Assembly (NCBI GenBank): GCA_903772945.1
Contig: CAICTM010000686.1
Location: forward strand, 1-53,002
Source of the DNA: Seminavis robusta
Lineage: Eukaryota; Bacillariophyta; Bacillariophyceae; Naviculales; Naviculaceae
Reading direction: 5' to 3'
DNA: 53,002 nucleotides
Shown: positions 1 through 10,747 of the stretch, in pieces
Numbering within the stretch: the first letter of the stretch is position 1
Layout of the letters: each line of letters begins with the position of its first letter
Notes under the pieces: model-generated
Database searches by the model: none
Seen by the model: only the letters and a program-made list of their open reading frames with translations
What the model was told of the DNA's origin: nothing
Program-made: the position numbers and the translations under genes

Positions 1-890
1 GGGGATGTGGATCTCAGAGGCACTCCTCTCTACAACAACACTTTCAGAGACTAAGGTTGTTTGGCTTGTGGCAATCAGGCTCATGAGCTCAGGAGGTTGT
101 GGTCTTAGGATTGCAGGCTGCAGCAGTAAAGGAACCAGTTATGATTGACAGCTGTGGGGTGTGGAGTGAGGAGATGTTCCGCTGGGTCTGGGATGATTGG
201 TGATTGTGGTTTGTGAAGCGATATCGGGGTCTCTGACGTGGTTTCTGTGCGGCCATTGGCCGCGATTTCAGGAACTAATGAACATGAGGATTTAGATCAG
301 ACTGAAGAAGACATTTTCAGAATTAGAGGTACATTCTCCCCCAAACTGGGAAACAGCTGCCTTCTTTTCCTTTGTTCTTCCTGTGTACAGTAACAGAGTG
401 CGGATCTAGACTATTTAGATCCAGAAACATCATACGGTACCAGTGCTCTTTCCTCAAGGGGCAGTTCGGTTGCTTGGCCCTTGGCCATGGGAGTGCTGCT
501 TCCCCAGGAACTGTTTCACGGAACAAAAAGCTCGTGGAACCATGACTCGTTCCTGCTTGCTGCTGGGGATTGGCGTTCACGCGTTCACGGCCTTCTGGCA
601 GTCAAGATCTCCACGGCAAGCTCACAAACCACAAACACCTTCCTGTTGAGATTTGGCCTTGACTCGATGGTTCGGTCTGTTACAAGGAGTCTTATCTCCA
701 TGAGCTATTCGGTAACTGGCTAACCTAGTTATAGCGGGCCGTTGCTGCCATAATGGACATAGTGGTAGAGGTGTTTGCCGGGTGTCGGAAATAGGCCACC
801 TCGACCTTTTAAAAAACAAAACTAATGCTTGCCAGATAGAGCTCAATTTGAATCCTACTATGTCATCACTTGTTTTCGGAATGATCCAAT
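1..890. other. Intergenic, no gene seen
   Basis: Only short overlapping open frames with no recognisable domain or coding texture are present. No splice-linked exon, RNA gene or repeat family could be recognised. It is the 3' flank of the broken ankyrin gene, which ends at 891 on the minus strand. Confidence 0.5.
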
Positions 891-2581
891 CTAGTCATGC
901 TCGTCCGTATCTGAATCAGAGTCATCAGCTGGCAAAGGAATTCCCGGAAGACTTTCAATATCAATGATCTCTTGATTCCACCCAGAAAACTCCAGGATCT
1001 TAGTCCAATTGTCATCGTTGATCTGATGCTTGCGTGCCAGGCACCTGTAGATCCCACCCAAGAAAAAGTCGGGCATTTCAGAGTTGAGCACCTTCAAAAT
1101 CTCATTGATTCGCCTTCCTTCATCAAGAATGAATTGTCGCCGTTTCTCATTGTTACTTTCACCCTTCAGATCAGCCATGCTTTCCGTCTTTCGTGGTAGA
1201 TCTCTTGCCTTCTGTACCAGCTTCGTTCGAAGAGTTCTAATCTCCAACAAGCATGCAGCAGCGTTCCTGCGGAAGAATTTGCGGAGTATGCCTCCGCCAA
1301 ATTTTGACGCTAATGCCGGGTTGAAATACCATTTGCAGGAACGTGTACCGCGAGAACGGCCAAGGGAGCCATAAAACCATTCCTCGTCAATGCAAACAAC
1401 AAGTGTGGTTGCCTTCTGTTCCTCGGAAACACCACCAAAGTCACCGCTCAAGATGGTTTCGAGATGGGAGGGATAGGACAGATCACAATATTCCCTAAGG
1501 ACGAAAATCTCGGGGTGCAATGCGGCTTTGACAAGGAGCCGGTCATCAAGACGGGCCTGCTTTGACGCTCGTCCTGGATCCATAGGGACGTCAAACATGT
1601 GGTTCAGCCTCAAATGCGGACTGCTCAATACAATCCGAATAGCCTCCGAGTAGTCACTTTTGAAATCTGACATGCTAATGTCGATCGGATTCTCTCTCAC
1701 ATCATTGAAGGAGATGAACTTAAAACCATTTATCCTCCTGGTCTGCCGCTTGATCGCAAATCCCAATGGAGTCAATCCTTCAACGTTTGGAATGTTGATG
1801 GCGGTCTGCGCATACGGCTTGTCTTGTAGTAACTGTGAAAGAGCCAGGAAAGCCACGAATGCACCACCGAAGTTGCCACTATGGTTTTCACTGAAGAACT
1901 GGAGCTTCGAAACCATGTCATCAAGGACTCCTGCGCCTATCGCTGCGTGAAACGCGTCTAGCGACTCATTCACCTTTGCTCTTTGCTTCAACAAAGCACG
2001 TGTCGCCATTGGAATTGCAGTGCGACCCACCGCGAATGAAACCCTCATTCGTTAGGAGCCACTTGATGACATTGTGCTCAAGGTGACGTGTCTCTCCTGG
2101 GGTTCTTCCCGTAGATTGGCAAAGAGGGTTGTTTTGTCCGCCTCTATTGTATTTGGCCGCAAGATGGAGAAGACTGTTTCCGGTCTTCAAACGATCATGG
2201 TGCGCAAGAACGTTGGGTTAGAAGAACAAAAGGCTCCTGGACGTTGCACCGTACAACGAAACTCGGGAACATACCTTTCAGTCCAATTGATTCAGCTCGC
2301 TTAGAGTTAGTTTGCAGAGAAAGTCGTTGATGATCGTTTCGTCGGTATGGAAAGCATTTCTATCGCCTGACAGAGCAAGAGACAGCATGCAGCCAGAATC
2401 ACGGTACGCTTTCAATCTGAAGTAACCTGGCCGCAGTGATCGTAATTGTTCAGCATAACAATCTTTCCCAAACAAGCGCTCAGCTGTTACAGTGACTGAG
2501 TCCACTTGAAAGGATTGCCTCGCTGTCGTTGCCGTCGCTGTGGTTGCCGTCGCTGTGGTTGTCGCTGTCGCTGTCTGACAT
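891..2581 (-). pseudogene. Ankyrin-repeat protein gene, disrupted
   Basis: Ankyrin-type motifs are visible in pieces: TGNSLLHLAAKYN followed by a helix with IKWLL, then NSNGDTCFVEAKSKG, then LDAFHAAIGAGVLDDMVSKL, then NVEGLTPLGFAI. Ankyrin repeats mediate protein-protein binding; the partner is unknown. The best start is the ATG at 2581 (MSDSDSDNHSDGN...). A 90-bp intron (2185-2274, donor GTATGT, acceptor AAG) fits. Three lesions interrupt the reading: a frame change near 2520, a TGA at 2278-2280 just before the donor where TGG would continue the protein, and a frame change near 1970-1990 where the ankyrin reading passes to the frame ending at 891. The downstream 385-codon frame is long and has an acidic C-terminus (DDSDSDTDEHD). 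It could be a recently inactivated gene, or the lesions could be sequence errors. The ankyrin call is fairly sure; pseudogene status is moderately sure. Confidence 0.6.
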
Positions 2582-2810
2582 GATGATGTTTCTGCGCTAA
2601 AGCAAAAGTGAGCCAGAGTAAGCTCCTTTTCCAAACCGAGCGGTCAAATCAAAATCGTGTGCACTCCACCGAACGGCTTCCTGGCTGCTCATCAATCACG
2701 TGGGAGTCCACGAAACCCACGCCACTTAAGAGTTGAATCGAATTTGTGTCTGGTGACAACCTGTCAGATTGAAGCCTTATGGTGCAACAAAACAAGTCCT
2801 CAACTGAAAC

Positions 2811-5684
2811 TCAGCCCCGCTTTTTCAGTTTCAGTAGCACCTTTGACATGTATTTCGTATTCGAGTGTAGAGCCGGGTGTATGTATTGACTTCGATTCCA
2901 AAAGCCATCGGTCGACACGTGAACAGTGCGTTGGGACTTGGCATACCAGCGCTTGAAATCGGTAACACCATAATGCCGATTCACCATATCAATGGTTACA
3001 TTGTCCAAGTCGGGCACGTCTAGCCAGCGCACTCCCGTGGGTACCCGTTGTGTTGCTTTGTTGAGCTCCGGCAGCAACGTTGTCATGTTGAATTCCACCA
3101 ACAATTTCTTCATGTCTGGTATCAACGATTCATACCGAATGACACGGTCCACGCCTTTCCCATACATGTACCATGTTTGCTTTGGCAAACTGACGGGGGT
3201 GTGCTTGTGAGGCCTATGTATGTTCACTATTGCATTCTGCAAAAACATATTTAGCTTTTTGGGGTCTTCTCGTCCAACCAAGTAGGTTGCAACTTGAGCC
3301 GGAGGAACGGTTCCGTTCCAGTTTTGTGGATATTTCAACCACGCCAATGCTGCTTCTGTACTCTCTCCCCGCTGTTGTTGTTCATCGTAAAAGTGGCGGT
3401 AAAAGTCAATGGCTCGGTTGTAGGGATGCCTCACTACGGCAAACGTGGTCGTGTGGGGTGTCTTGAAGACGAATTGCTGATTTTTGTTCGGAATCAGCCA
3501 TGGCGTTTGGCCTTCGTGAAAGCAGCCTTGGTACACCCCGATATCACCAAAGGCCCCGCTCGTGTCTTGCGGACATTCGTCCAAGGCATCATAGTGACAG
3601 GCTCCCCATACAATTCCCACTCTGGCTGCCGCTCGCGTGAGAAACTCTCCGCCGCTGAATGGAATATCCACCAATTGTAGTGGTGCCAGTGCAATCTTTT
3701 TCTTTGGACGGAGAAGTGCATGCTGGACTTTCAACAACGTGCCATTCCCACCACTGTGTTGTTGTTTCGAGTAGCCAAACCGCGAAAAGTCCAAATCAAA
3801 GTGTTGGTTCAGAGCATCCATGGTGGCGTCGGACAAATCCTCCACTCGCACCAGTGATGATGATTGTAGCGTACTATTATTCCACCGCTTTTGGAGACTC
3901 TCCACGTCCAAGCGTGCCTCTAGATACTCGTACCGCGACAAGAGTTCCCTCAAGTCGTCCACCAAGTGTTCGTAGCGAAGAACATGATGAATGTACTGCT
4001 TGGGTTTCTTGCCTTGTTTGGGGTTTACATTTGCAGTACTATACACATAGTCCCGCTGCAATGACAATTCTGCCATGTGCTGTTGCAGAAATGTGTTGAG
4101 GGATGCCTTGACATCTTTCTCCTGATCATCTGTGAATTGTCGTCGTTTCTGAAGAAACCACTCAATGGCTCGCTCGTACGGATTGCGCACGACAGTGAAC
4201 CGTTGGGTTCCTTCGAGCGGATTAAAGACAATCTGTCGGTGTGGCAGCAGCCACGGTGTTGTAAATTGCGTATGGGTGGCTTGCCATTGGGCATCGTATC
4301 GAAAATCGCCACTTCCAAATGGACACACCGTTTTATTTTCATCGTCTTCTAGTAGACTGTCTCCGGGCAACAAGTAATGACATGCCCCCCATACAATTCC
4401 CGCTTTGGTGGCCATGCCGGTGAGGAGATCCGTCACTCCCAGAATGGGTACGAATTCCAACACAGGTGTGACGGGAATCCGTTGGATGGGTGCTAGTAGT
4501 TTTGTTGTCGTCGCGTTCTCCTTGATAGACAATGGAGCATCATCCAAAGTACTGTTGGTGGCGGTGGTTGGATATGACTTTTGCGGAATGACTTGAATGT
4601 GATGAATGGCTTCAAATCCATCTGTGGAAGGTCGTGTCACAGACCGTCCCGTGACACTGTAATAAACATCATTGAGTCCATCGTATCTCCATCGATCACT
4701 GTTGTGATACATTTCTCGAATCAAATCCCGCGCATTACTAATTTGTCCTTCCGATTTGGCCTGTGTATGATGTTCCTTCTTTTCGGAAATGGTGGTAAAT
4801 GTTCCATGGCCTTTGGGGGGTCGATGTGGCACCGGTGCATGCCAATAGCCGGGTTGTTTGGATTGTTGGAGCAACCCGCACATGCGCAATCGATGATACA
4901 AGTCGTCGTCTTCTCCACCCCAACCAATATAGTCATTGGAAAGTCCATTGACGAGTTGCCAATGCGACAAACTCATGGATGTAATGCCGCCAGTATAGGT
5001 GGGATACGGGAACGTCCAATCATAGTGTTGCAGTTCACTGCCCAATTGTAGCGGCACATGACACGTCGTGTAGGGCACCACCTTTTTGGCGGATGGAATC
5101 AAGTCGACATCGTGTAAAATGACACACTGCGTAGTTGGTGAATGTCGCAAAATCTCGCGAAGACCGACGTTGGCCAACCACGCGCGGTTGAATGGTTCGG
5201 AATCGTCTTGTTCCAGGATCCACAAGGAAAACGTGTCGTTGGGAAAGTGCGTGGCCAAGTAGGGATTCATGTACTTTAGAAACTCTTGCAAATGGTACTG
5301 CCGAGCGCGGTAGGGAATCACAATGGCGTGATGATGATGAATATGAGGTTGTGATGATGATGATGAAGTAGTGGTCTCAGATGATGATGACGAAGAATCG
5401 AGTAGCCACTGAGATGGAGATCGCTCAAAGAAAAACGAATCAATGGGAGACGACAAGATTCTGTTTCTTCTTTTTCTTCTTCTTTCTACACTCTGATGTT
5501 CCACCACAGTGGTACTCGCAGTATCGGCATTGCTCGTCATGTTGTTGTTGTTGTCCTGGACAAAATCCAATTCTTCCAGACTCCAAAAGGATCCCCACGA
5601 GTTGAAGACATCTTTCTGATGAAACAGATTCGACAACGTCACCACCAAAACTCCAAGAGGCACCAAGTGACGAAGTGAGGGCAT
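2811..5684 (-). CDS. Beta-1,4-galactosyltransferase-like / tandem sulfotransferase-like fusion
   Basis: A 957-residue single-exon protein. The open frame extends further upstream only through a GTG, so the ATG at 5684 (MPSLRHLVPLGVLVV) is chosen. It opens with a short hydrophobic signal-anchor at about residues 4-21, as in type II Golgi enzymes. Residues ~117-330 carry family GT7 signatures: FNRAWLANVG, HDVDLIP (the metal-binding DVD) and GWGGEDDD. The known family transfers galactose or GalNAc from a UDP-sugar onto glycans. Two related segments follow at ~416-640 and ~675-915. Each has GIVWGACHY, TPWL[LI]P and VVR[NH]PY[EN]RAI; the last resembles the 3'-phosphate-binding motif of PAPS-dependent sulfotransferases. 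N-glycosylation sequons are scattered throughout. Inference: a Golgi enzyme that extends and sulfates a glycan. Ser/His runs near residues 96-120 come from a TGA/ATG-type simple repeat. The galactosyltransferase assignment is strong; that of the sulfotransferase-like halves is moderate. Confidence 0.85.
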   Translation of the reverse strand: MPSLRHLVPLGVLVVTLSNLFHQKDVFNSWGSFWSLEELDFVQDNNNNMTSNADTASTTVVEHQSVERRRKRRNRILSSPIDSFFFERSPSQWLLDSSSSSSETTTSSSSSQPHIHHHHAIVIPYRARQYHLQEFLKYMNPYLATHFPNDTFSLWILEQDDSEPFNRAWLANVGLREILRHSPTTQCVILHDVDLIPSAKKVVPYTTCHVPLQLGSELQHYDWTFPYPTYTGGITSMSLSHWQLVNGLSNDYIGWGGEDDDLYHRLRMCGLLQQSKQPGYWHAPVPHRPPKGHGTFTTISEKKEHHTQAKSEGQISNARDLIREMYHNSDRWRYDGLNDVYYSVTGRSVTRPSTDGFEAIHHIQVIPQKSYPTTATNSTLDDAPLSIKENATTTKLLAPIQRIPVTPVLEFVPILGVTDLLTGMATKAGIVWGACHYLLPGDSLLEDDENKTVCPFGSGDFRYDAQWQATHTQFTTPWLLPHRQIVFNPLEGTQRFTVVRNPYERAIEWFLQKRRQFTDDQEKDVKASLNTFLQQHMAELSLQRDYVYSTANVNPKQGKKPKQYIHHVLRYEHLVDDLRELLSRYEYLEARLDVESLQKRWNNSTLQSSSLVRVEDLSDATMDALNQHFDLDFSRFGYSKQQHSGGNGTLLKVQHALLRPKKKIALAPLQLVDIPFSGGEFLTRAAARVGIVWGACHYDALDECPQDTSGAFGDIGVYQGCFHEGQTPWLIPNKNQQFVFKTPHTTTFAVVRHPYNRAIDFYRHFYDEQQQRGESTEAALAWLKYPQNWNGTVPPAQVATYLVGREDPKKLNMFLQNAIVNIHRPHKHTPVSLPKQTWYMYGKGVDRVIRYESLIPDMKKLLVEFNMTTLLPELNKATQRVPTGVRWLDVPDLDNVTIDMVNRHYGVTDFKRWYAKSQRTVHVSTDGFWNRSQYIHPALHSNTKYMSKVLLKLKKRG

Positions 5685-6037
5685 CTTCTGTTCTTCTACG
5701 GATTGTGGATTGTACTGAAAGACCACAACAACAGCAACAAGTTGCCTTCCCTGGGGGAGACTGCTGCATGTGCCTTTGACGTTGGTCAGTCTGTGGCTTG
5801 TGGCTGAAAAGTGACAAAGAGATCGAAGAGAGGTCCAGGGACAGGCGGCAACTGTTTGAGTTCAACAGCCTTTCTGGCTTGTTTATCGAAGCGAAGCGAC
5901 AGCATGTGCGACTGAATTGGCTTGGGAGCGGAAGGCATGCGCGACTGGGGTTGCAAGGTGAAACCAAGGCAACAACACACGACTTTGGCAAGGCCCACAA
6001 ACACACAAACAAACCAGCCCGGCACAAGAACAAGACT
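5685..6037. promoter_or_regulatory. Divergent intergenic region
   Basis: This 353-bp stretch separates two divergently transcribed genes and must hold both promoters. No TATA box or other element could be assigned with confidence. The open frames entering it begin at non-ATG codons and are not taken as coding. Confidence 0.3.
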
Positions 6038-6685
6038 ATGAAATCGACGATGGAAAAGTACACGAAAGCGACACAATATCCCGATCAGACAACTTGGTTC
6101 GCAAACATGGGAAGACGACTGTTTCTTCGTTCATCTCAAGAAACGTCAGAGAAAGAGGAGAACGCCACCGACCTCCTCCAAAGGAATGCCCTGCCTTCCG
6201 CATGGGACTCCATTGAACCGTACATGAGAGCTCCCACAATATACTATGAAACAGGTCCAGATGAACAGCCGCGTAAAATGGTCCAAGTCAAGCAGTCTTT
6301 CCTGGTGCTTTGGATGCGGTCCTCCGTGGACGAACAGCAAGAAGAGTTTCTTGGCAACAACAAGATTCTACAACTCCACTTTACCTTTGATTACCCTGCC
6401 AATACTAATAGGATGGATGATGCTGCTATATCACAGTGTGGGAAATGTCATATGGATGCCTACAGCTTCGACACTTGTGCACGGGAATGGACCAGGGTGG
6501 AGCCAAGCGCAAACGCCTGGATGAAACAGGCCGCCACAAAGTGCTGGCAGGAATTGTGTCGGGCTCCGCCCACGTTTCCTTATTGCAACTCTGGAGATAC
6601 CAAGAGTCGGTTGATGTCCTCCATGGACAAGTATTGCCGTGGTGCATTGGGCGCCAAACGAGGCAAGACATGGTGGCAGCATTGA
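6038..6685 (+). CDS. Hypothetical protein with Cys pairs
   Basis: A 215-residue frame starting at the ATG at 6038 (MKSTMEKYTKATQYPD); the frame is open further upstream only from a non-ATG codon. I do not recognise the family. The middle is hydrophobic-aromatic (QSFLVLWMRSS, ILQLHFTFDYPAN). It is followed by CGKCHMDAYSFDTC, a Cys-rich stretch that could bind metal or form disulfides, and more Cys residues (KCWQELC, YCNSG, KYCRG). No signal peptide or membrane segment is clear. A possible poly(A) signal, AATAAA, lies at about 6743, between this gene and the convergent LRR gene. Coding status rests on length and composition only. Confidence 0.5.
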   Translation: MKSTMEKYTKATQYPDQTTWFANMGRRLFLRSSQETSEKEENATDLLQRNALPSAWDSIEPYMRAPTIYYETGPDEQPRKMVQVKQSFLVLWMRSSVDEQQEEFLGNNKILQLHFTFDYPANTNRMDDAAISQCGKCHMDAYSFDTCAREWTRVEPSANAWMKQAATKCWQELCRAPPTFPYCNSGDTKSRLMSSMDKYCRGALGAKRGKTWWQH

Positions 6686-6815
6686 GGCAGGCACTTGGAA
6701 GCTACTGTAGCTGCTTCTTCTTTTCTACCTGACAGCAGCTCCAATAAAAAGTCTAAATCAACCATAGTTAGCTAGTAGGCTTACATTGACTTTCATTGCA
6801 CTGTAGTTCAAAGGA

Positions 6816-9800
6816 TCATTGTGTACCGTTGGCAGAAGAAGCGCATCCACAATCGCAGCCACAGAGGACTTCACTGCAGGTAAACTCGAGTGCCTCCAGA
6901 TCGCACAAGGACTTGGGCAACGTCCCAGTCAGACCATCATTTTCCTCCAGAGAAAGAACCAAAGAATCGCTGGCAAAGGATAAGCCTCCAACATCTCCTT
7001 CCAGATTGTTCTCGCGAAGGAAGAGTTCGTCCAAAGTTTCTAGGCTGCCAAGCTCCAACGGTATGGTTGATGTCAGGTGATTGCTTTCAAGTTTGATTGA
7101 CATAATGTTCTCGAGCAGTCCAAGCTCGGAAGGAATTGGTCCCTCCAATTGATTCTTGTACAGAAACAAATTTTCCAGGGCTGCACAGCAAGAAGAAGGT
7201 TAGATGCGGTACTAGATCCAATAACAAGCAGTTGCAATCATTGCAACCAAACTTACAGGACAGCATCCCGAGCTCCGTTGGAATGGTCGAAATGAGTTGA
7301 TTCCCATCCAGCTCAAGCTTGGTTACACCAGTCAATTGGCCCAATTCACTTGGTACCGCGCCCCCGATGGATGTTCCGTACAGAGTCAACTCAACCAGAT
7401 TGGAAAGCAACCCAAACTCTGATGGTATCGTCGATCCTTCTGACAAGTCGTTTTCGTGAATGATGATGTGGCGAAGCTCAGTTAGAGCCCCCAGCTCGGA
7501 AGGGAGAGACCCTGTCAGGTGATTATCGTAGAGTCGAAGGTTTTCGAGTTTGGTGAGTGTTCCAAGTACCGACGGCACTTGTCCCACAAAGCCAGCCTCC
7601 ACCAGCCAGAGCTCACGAAGCTCTTTCAATTGTCCAATGTCAGTGGGGATACTACTTCCACCTAGCTGATTGGTAGCTAGATCCAGTATTTGGAGAGACC
7701 TGGAATGGAATAAAATTGATGAAGAGAATGAGAATGTACCGGTACGGAGTATCATGCCCAACCAGAGACAGGCAGCACAGAATGGATTACTCACGTCAGA
7801 AGGTATACTTCGCGGGGGACCACTCCATTGAGAGCGTTGCTGTACAATGTAAGGTACAGATAAGTGGAATCCTCTGCACATGGGTTTCCATCGTACTCAG
7901 GGTACCCCGCTGGGTCCGTTTTGGAAACCCAATTGCACTCGCTCTCATCGTAGGAGAGCCATCCCGAAGCATCACTCCAATTGTCACCTCCTGTCGCATA
8001 GAATAGAGTGGCAAGCGCGAATCTTTGCAGGAGTCTTTCATTAGAGTAGGTGCTTTGTAGTGGATCATTCCCAATCCATGCATAGGCTCGAGATTGGGGG
8101 GAGGAAGGGTCCTTGAGAGCTTCCGCTGTGTGGAGCGGAAGACCCTCTAGGATGTGGGAAGATGGCGCTTCTGTTGGAGCTTGACTTGGCGAAAGACTTG
8201 GAGCGTTGGTGACATTCACATAAACAGCTATTTCTGCTGCTTCGTCGGAGGACATGCTGAGTATGATGATGACAACGACGGCAATCAATAGTTTACACGC
8301 CCCGATGAAGAACAGCCCCCGCCTGGTACAATACCATTTCCTCTCTTTGACTTCTTCTGCGACGACCAGCATTGGTTTAGCATGCAGGCCTTGCTCTCCT
8401 TGCTCTCCTTGCGAAGATGTATCAGTTTCCGTCGGTTCTTCCACAAGAGTGGCCTCGATGAGCAGCTCCTGCCTTTCACCATCTGAAGCTTTTTTCGCAA
8501 CTTGATCAACTCTGTCAACATGGATTTGGCCACTCTCAACATCGGGAACTCGGAAGGAGAGGGCGGCTGTACTTGATTCCATTTGCTTTGAACCTGGAAC
8601 ATTTTTGCTATGCTGGAATTTTGAAGCGGCATCATCTGGGCTACCTGGCGTTCCTTGCAGCGGATCTTCGTCCGAGCCTGTTCCGTTGTACATGTACGTC
8701 TCCGTTAACCGATGATGTGCCCATGGTGCCGCTCCAATGTCATCCTGTGGATCGCAAGGACCCTCGGGAGGAGGCCACGACGCCTTCATTTTCTGTTTGA
8801 ATCTGCATTGACGTTTTTGCGCCAAGGACTCGCTGAAGCCGAATTCTAAGCTCGTGTCCGAAGGGAGGGATGATGGCGCCCCCTCACCTTGAACACCATA
8901 CATTTGAGATGCCAGATGCCCTGGCTCTTCTTGAAAGCGACCTGAGCTTGAAGGCTTTGATTCTATGCTTCTGCTGCTTGTTGGTGCCGAATGCTGCATC
9001 TTCTTCTCATAGCGCGCTTGTCGTTTTTGAACCAAGGACTCGCTTGCATTTTCCCCAAATGGAGATACCTTTCCTGCTTGCCTGCTTGAGGCAAGCCCAA
9101 GGAATGCACCCACCACCGAGCTAGAATCCGAGCTTGTTCTCATATGCCTTCCTCTTGAGGCTTCCATGCACTTTCTTTGATAGCGTTCCTCTCTCGAACA
9201 GAAGCTTCCGGTGCTGGTAGGAATCAACGAAGTGGTAACGTATTCTGGTACTGCTCCGACGTTACCCGATCGTGGAATCTCACCTTTGCTGCGTGACAAG
9301 GCATCATGATTCGAGAGCTCTCCAAGACGGGCAAGGAGCTCGTCAGCAGACAAAAGGGCGTCATCGGCCGTGTTATTGCTGAAGATCGCGCTAGTTCTTT
9401 TCCGAAAAGGGTCGCCATGCAGTTGTCCCTTGAACGTAATTGATGATTCCTTCATGGCTACTGCAGAGTTTGACTGCGATGGAGGTAGTGATCTCAATGC
9501 AACATCATTGCCCGCTCCTTGCAGGTCTCTCGAGTCTACCTTATCTGGCGATTCCTTGTCTCCCAGCACCATGTCCAACATGGCAGCAGGAGATGCAGCT
9601 TCTACATCTTTTGCATCAATCAATGCAGATGTTTCATCGTCTGCAAGCAAAGAGTCTAGCATAGCGACGGGAGACATCTCCATACTGGAGTCCTTGATGG
9701 TAGCTTCCTTGCCGGAGTCTGTCGAGTTGATCAATGCAGACGATTCTTCGTCTTCCGCAAGCAGAGAATCCAGCAATGCTGCAGGAGATACCTCAACGTC

Positions 9801-9827
9801 GGCGTCATTGGCTAAAGTCTGCGACAT
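6816..9827 (-). CDS. Single-pass LRR membrane protein
   Basis: Three exons: 9827-7795, 7699-7257 and 7180-6816 (GTGAGT and GTAAGT donors, CAG acceptors; introns 95 and 76 bp). They join in frame to 946 residues. The ATG at 9827 (MSQTLANDADVEVSP) is used because the upstream extension starts with GTG. Residues 1-505 are polar and low-complexity, with a triplicated SP[AV]A[LM]LD motif and three related basic motifs (ERYQRKCMEAS, LVQKRQARYEKKM, LAQKRQCRFKQKM). A hydrophobic segment at ~506-525 is followed by a Ser/Pro stalk, the LRR-capping sequence ATGGDNWSDASGW, and about ten plant-type leucine-rich repeats of the LxGxIPxELGxLxxL kind. The C-terminus is Cys-rich (CGCDCGC). Inference: an N-in/C-out surface protein with an outer LRR recognition domain. 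There is no kinase domain. Ligand and role are unknown. Confidence 0.88.
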
Positions 9828-10747
9828 CTTGATGTTCAAGTTAGGAAGTTTTGTCCGTAGAAAATGAAGGATAGGACAAAGCTTTTGTGCAAGAGTTCTA
9901 CCTAGTGTTCCGGTGGCCACGGCGTGGGAGTGCGGGGGTTGAGAGGAAAAATTTGAAAAATCGTGTAGAACTCGTGTAGAGCTCGTAAGACTGCGTTGGA
10001 AATGCGGGAAATGGCGTCACGGTTTGTTGAAGAACTATTCCAACGTTTAAACCCCAAGTTGCTGAATGACGCCTATTTCCAACAACAGCAATGCTATCGG
10101 GCGACAAAAAGGCGAGAGACAGTCGAGTCGTTTTTATGTATCTGCTATCGGCGCCTCTCTCTGAACACCAGCAACAGAACAATTTGGCGTCTTAGTGGCG
10201 AGATAGTGTTACCGGAAGGCAATGTTCGACCCGTCTCAGCTCAGTTACCTCACGGTACCAACCGGACTCGACTCGCAAGGTTGTCGACATGTGGTCGTGA
10301 ACTCATGGACTTGGTCCAACGGGACAAATGATGGTAGCGCGGATTTCAGTTAGTTGAGCATCACACGTGCGATGGATTGTCATTAGACCAGAGCCTCTCA
10401 TAGAAATGCCTCCTTCTTTTGAGACTATTAATATGATTGGGATACAACCCCACAAAACGCCCACAGAGGTCGGAAGTTTGAATCGAATCTTGCAAAAGAA
10501 GACATCAAAAGGGAGAGACGGTAGAACGACCTCAACGCCTGATGCGTCTGTCACATGGCGGCCGTACTCTCCCGGCCCCCAAATAGCAACGATACGGTAG
10601 TAGGAGGAGCACGCTCATCGATGTTTTAAAACCTATTGCTAGTATTTGCACGGCATAACATGCATGTGCCAACTGGTTGCGGGCTCGGTTTCTCAATTCG
10701 CAGCGATCTCGAGGCTAGTTTCTTGAACTACGCATGCTGCTGTGCTT
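9828..10747. other. Intergenic, no supported gene
   Basis: This region lies between the 5' end of the LRR gene and the 3' end of the zinc-ribbon gene. The plus-strand frames here (near 9996-10331 and 10367-10600) show no domain and were not accepted. The LRR promoter should lie in the left third; no element could be named. Confidence 0.4.

Noticed and set aside
9996..10331. 111-codon plus-strand frame before the LRR gene
   Set aside because: No domain, no splice partner, and it lies in the probable LRR promoter.
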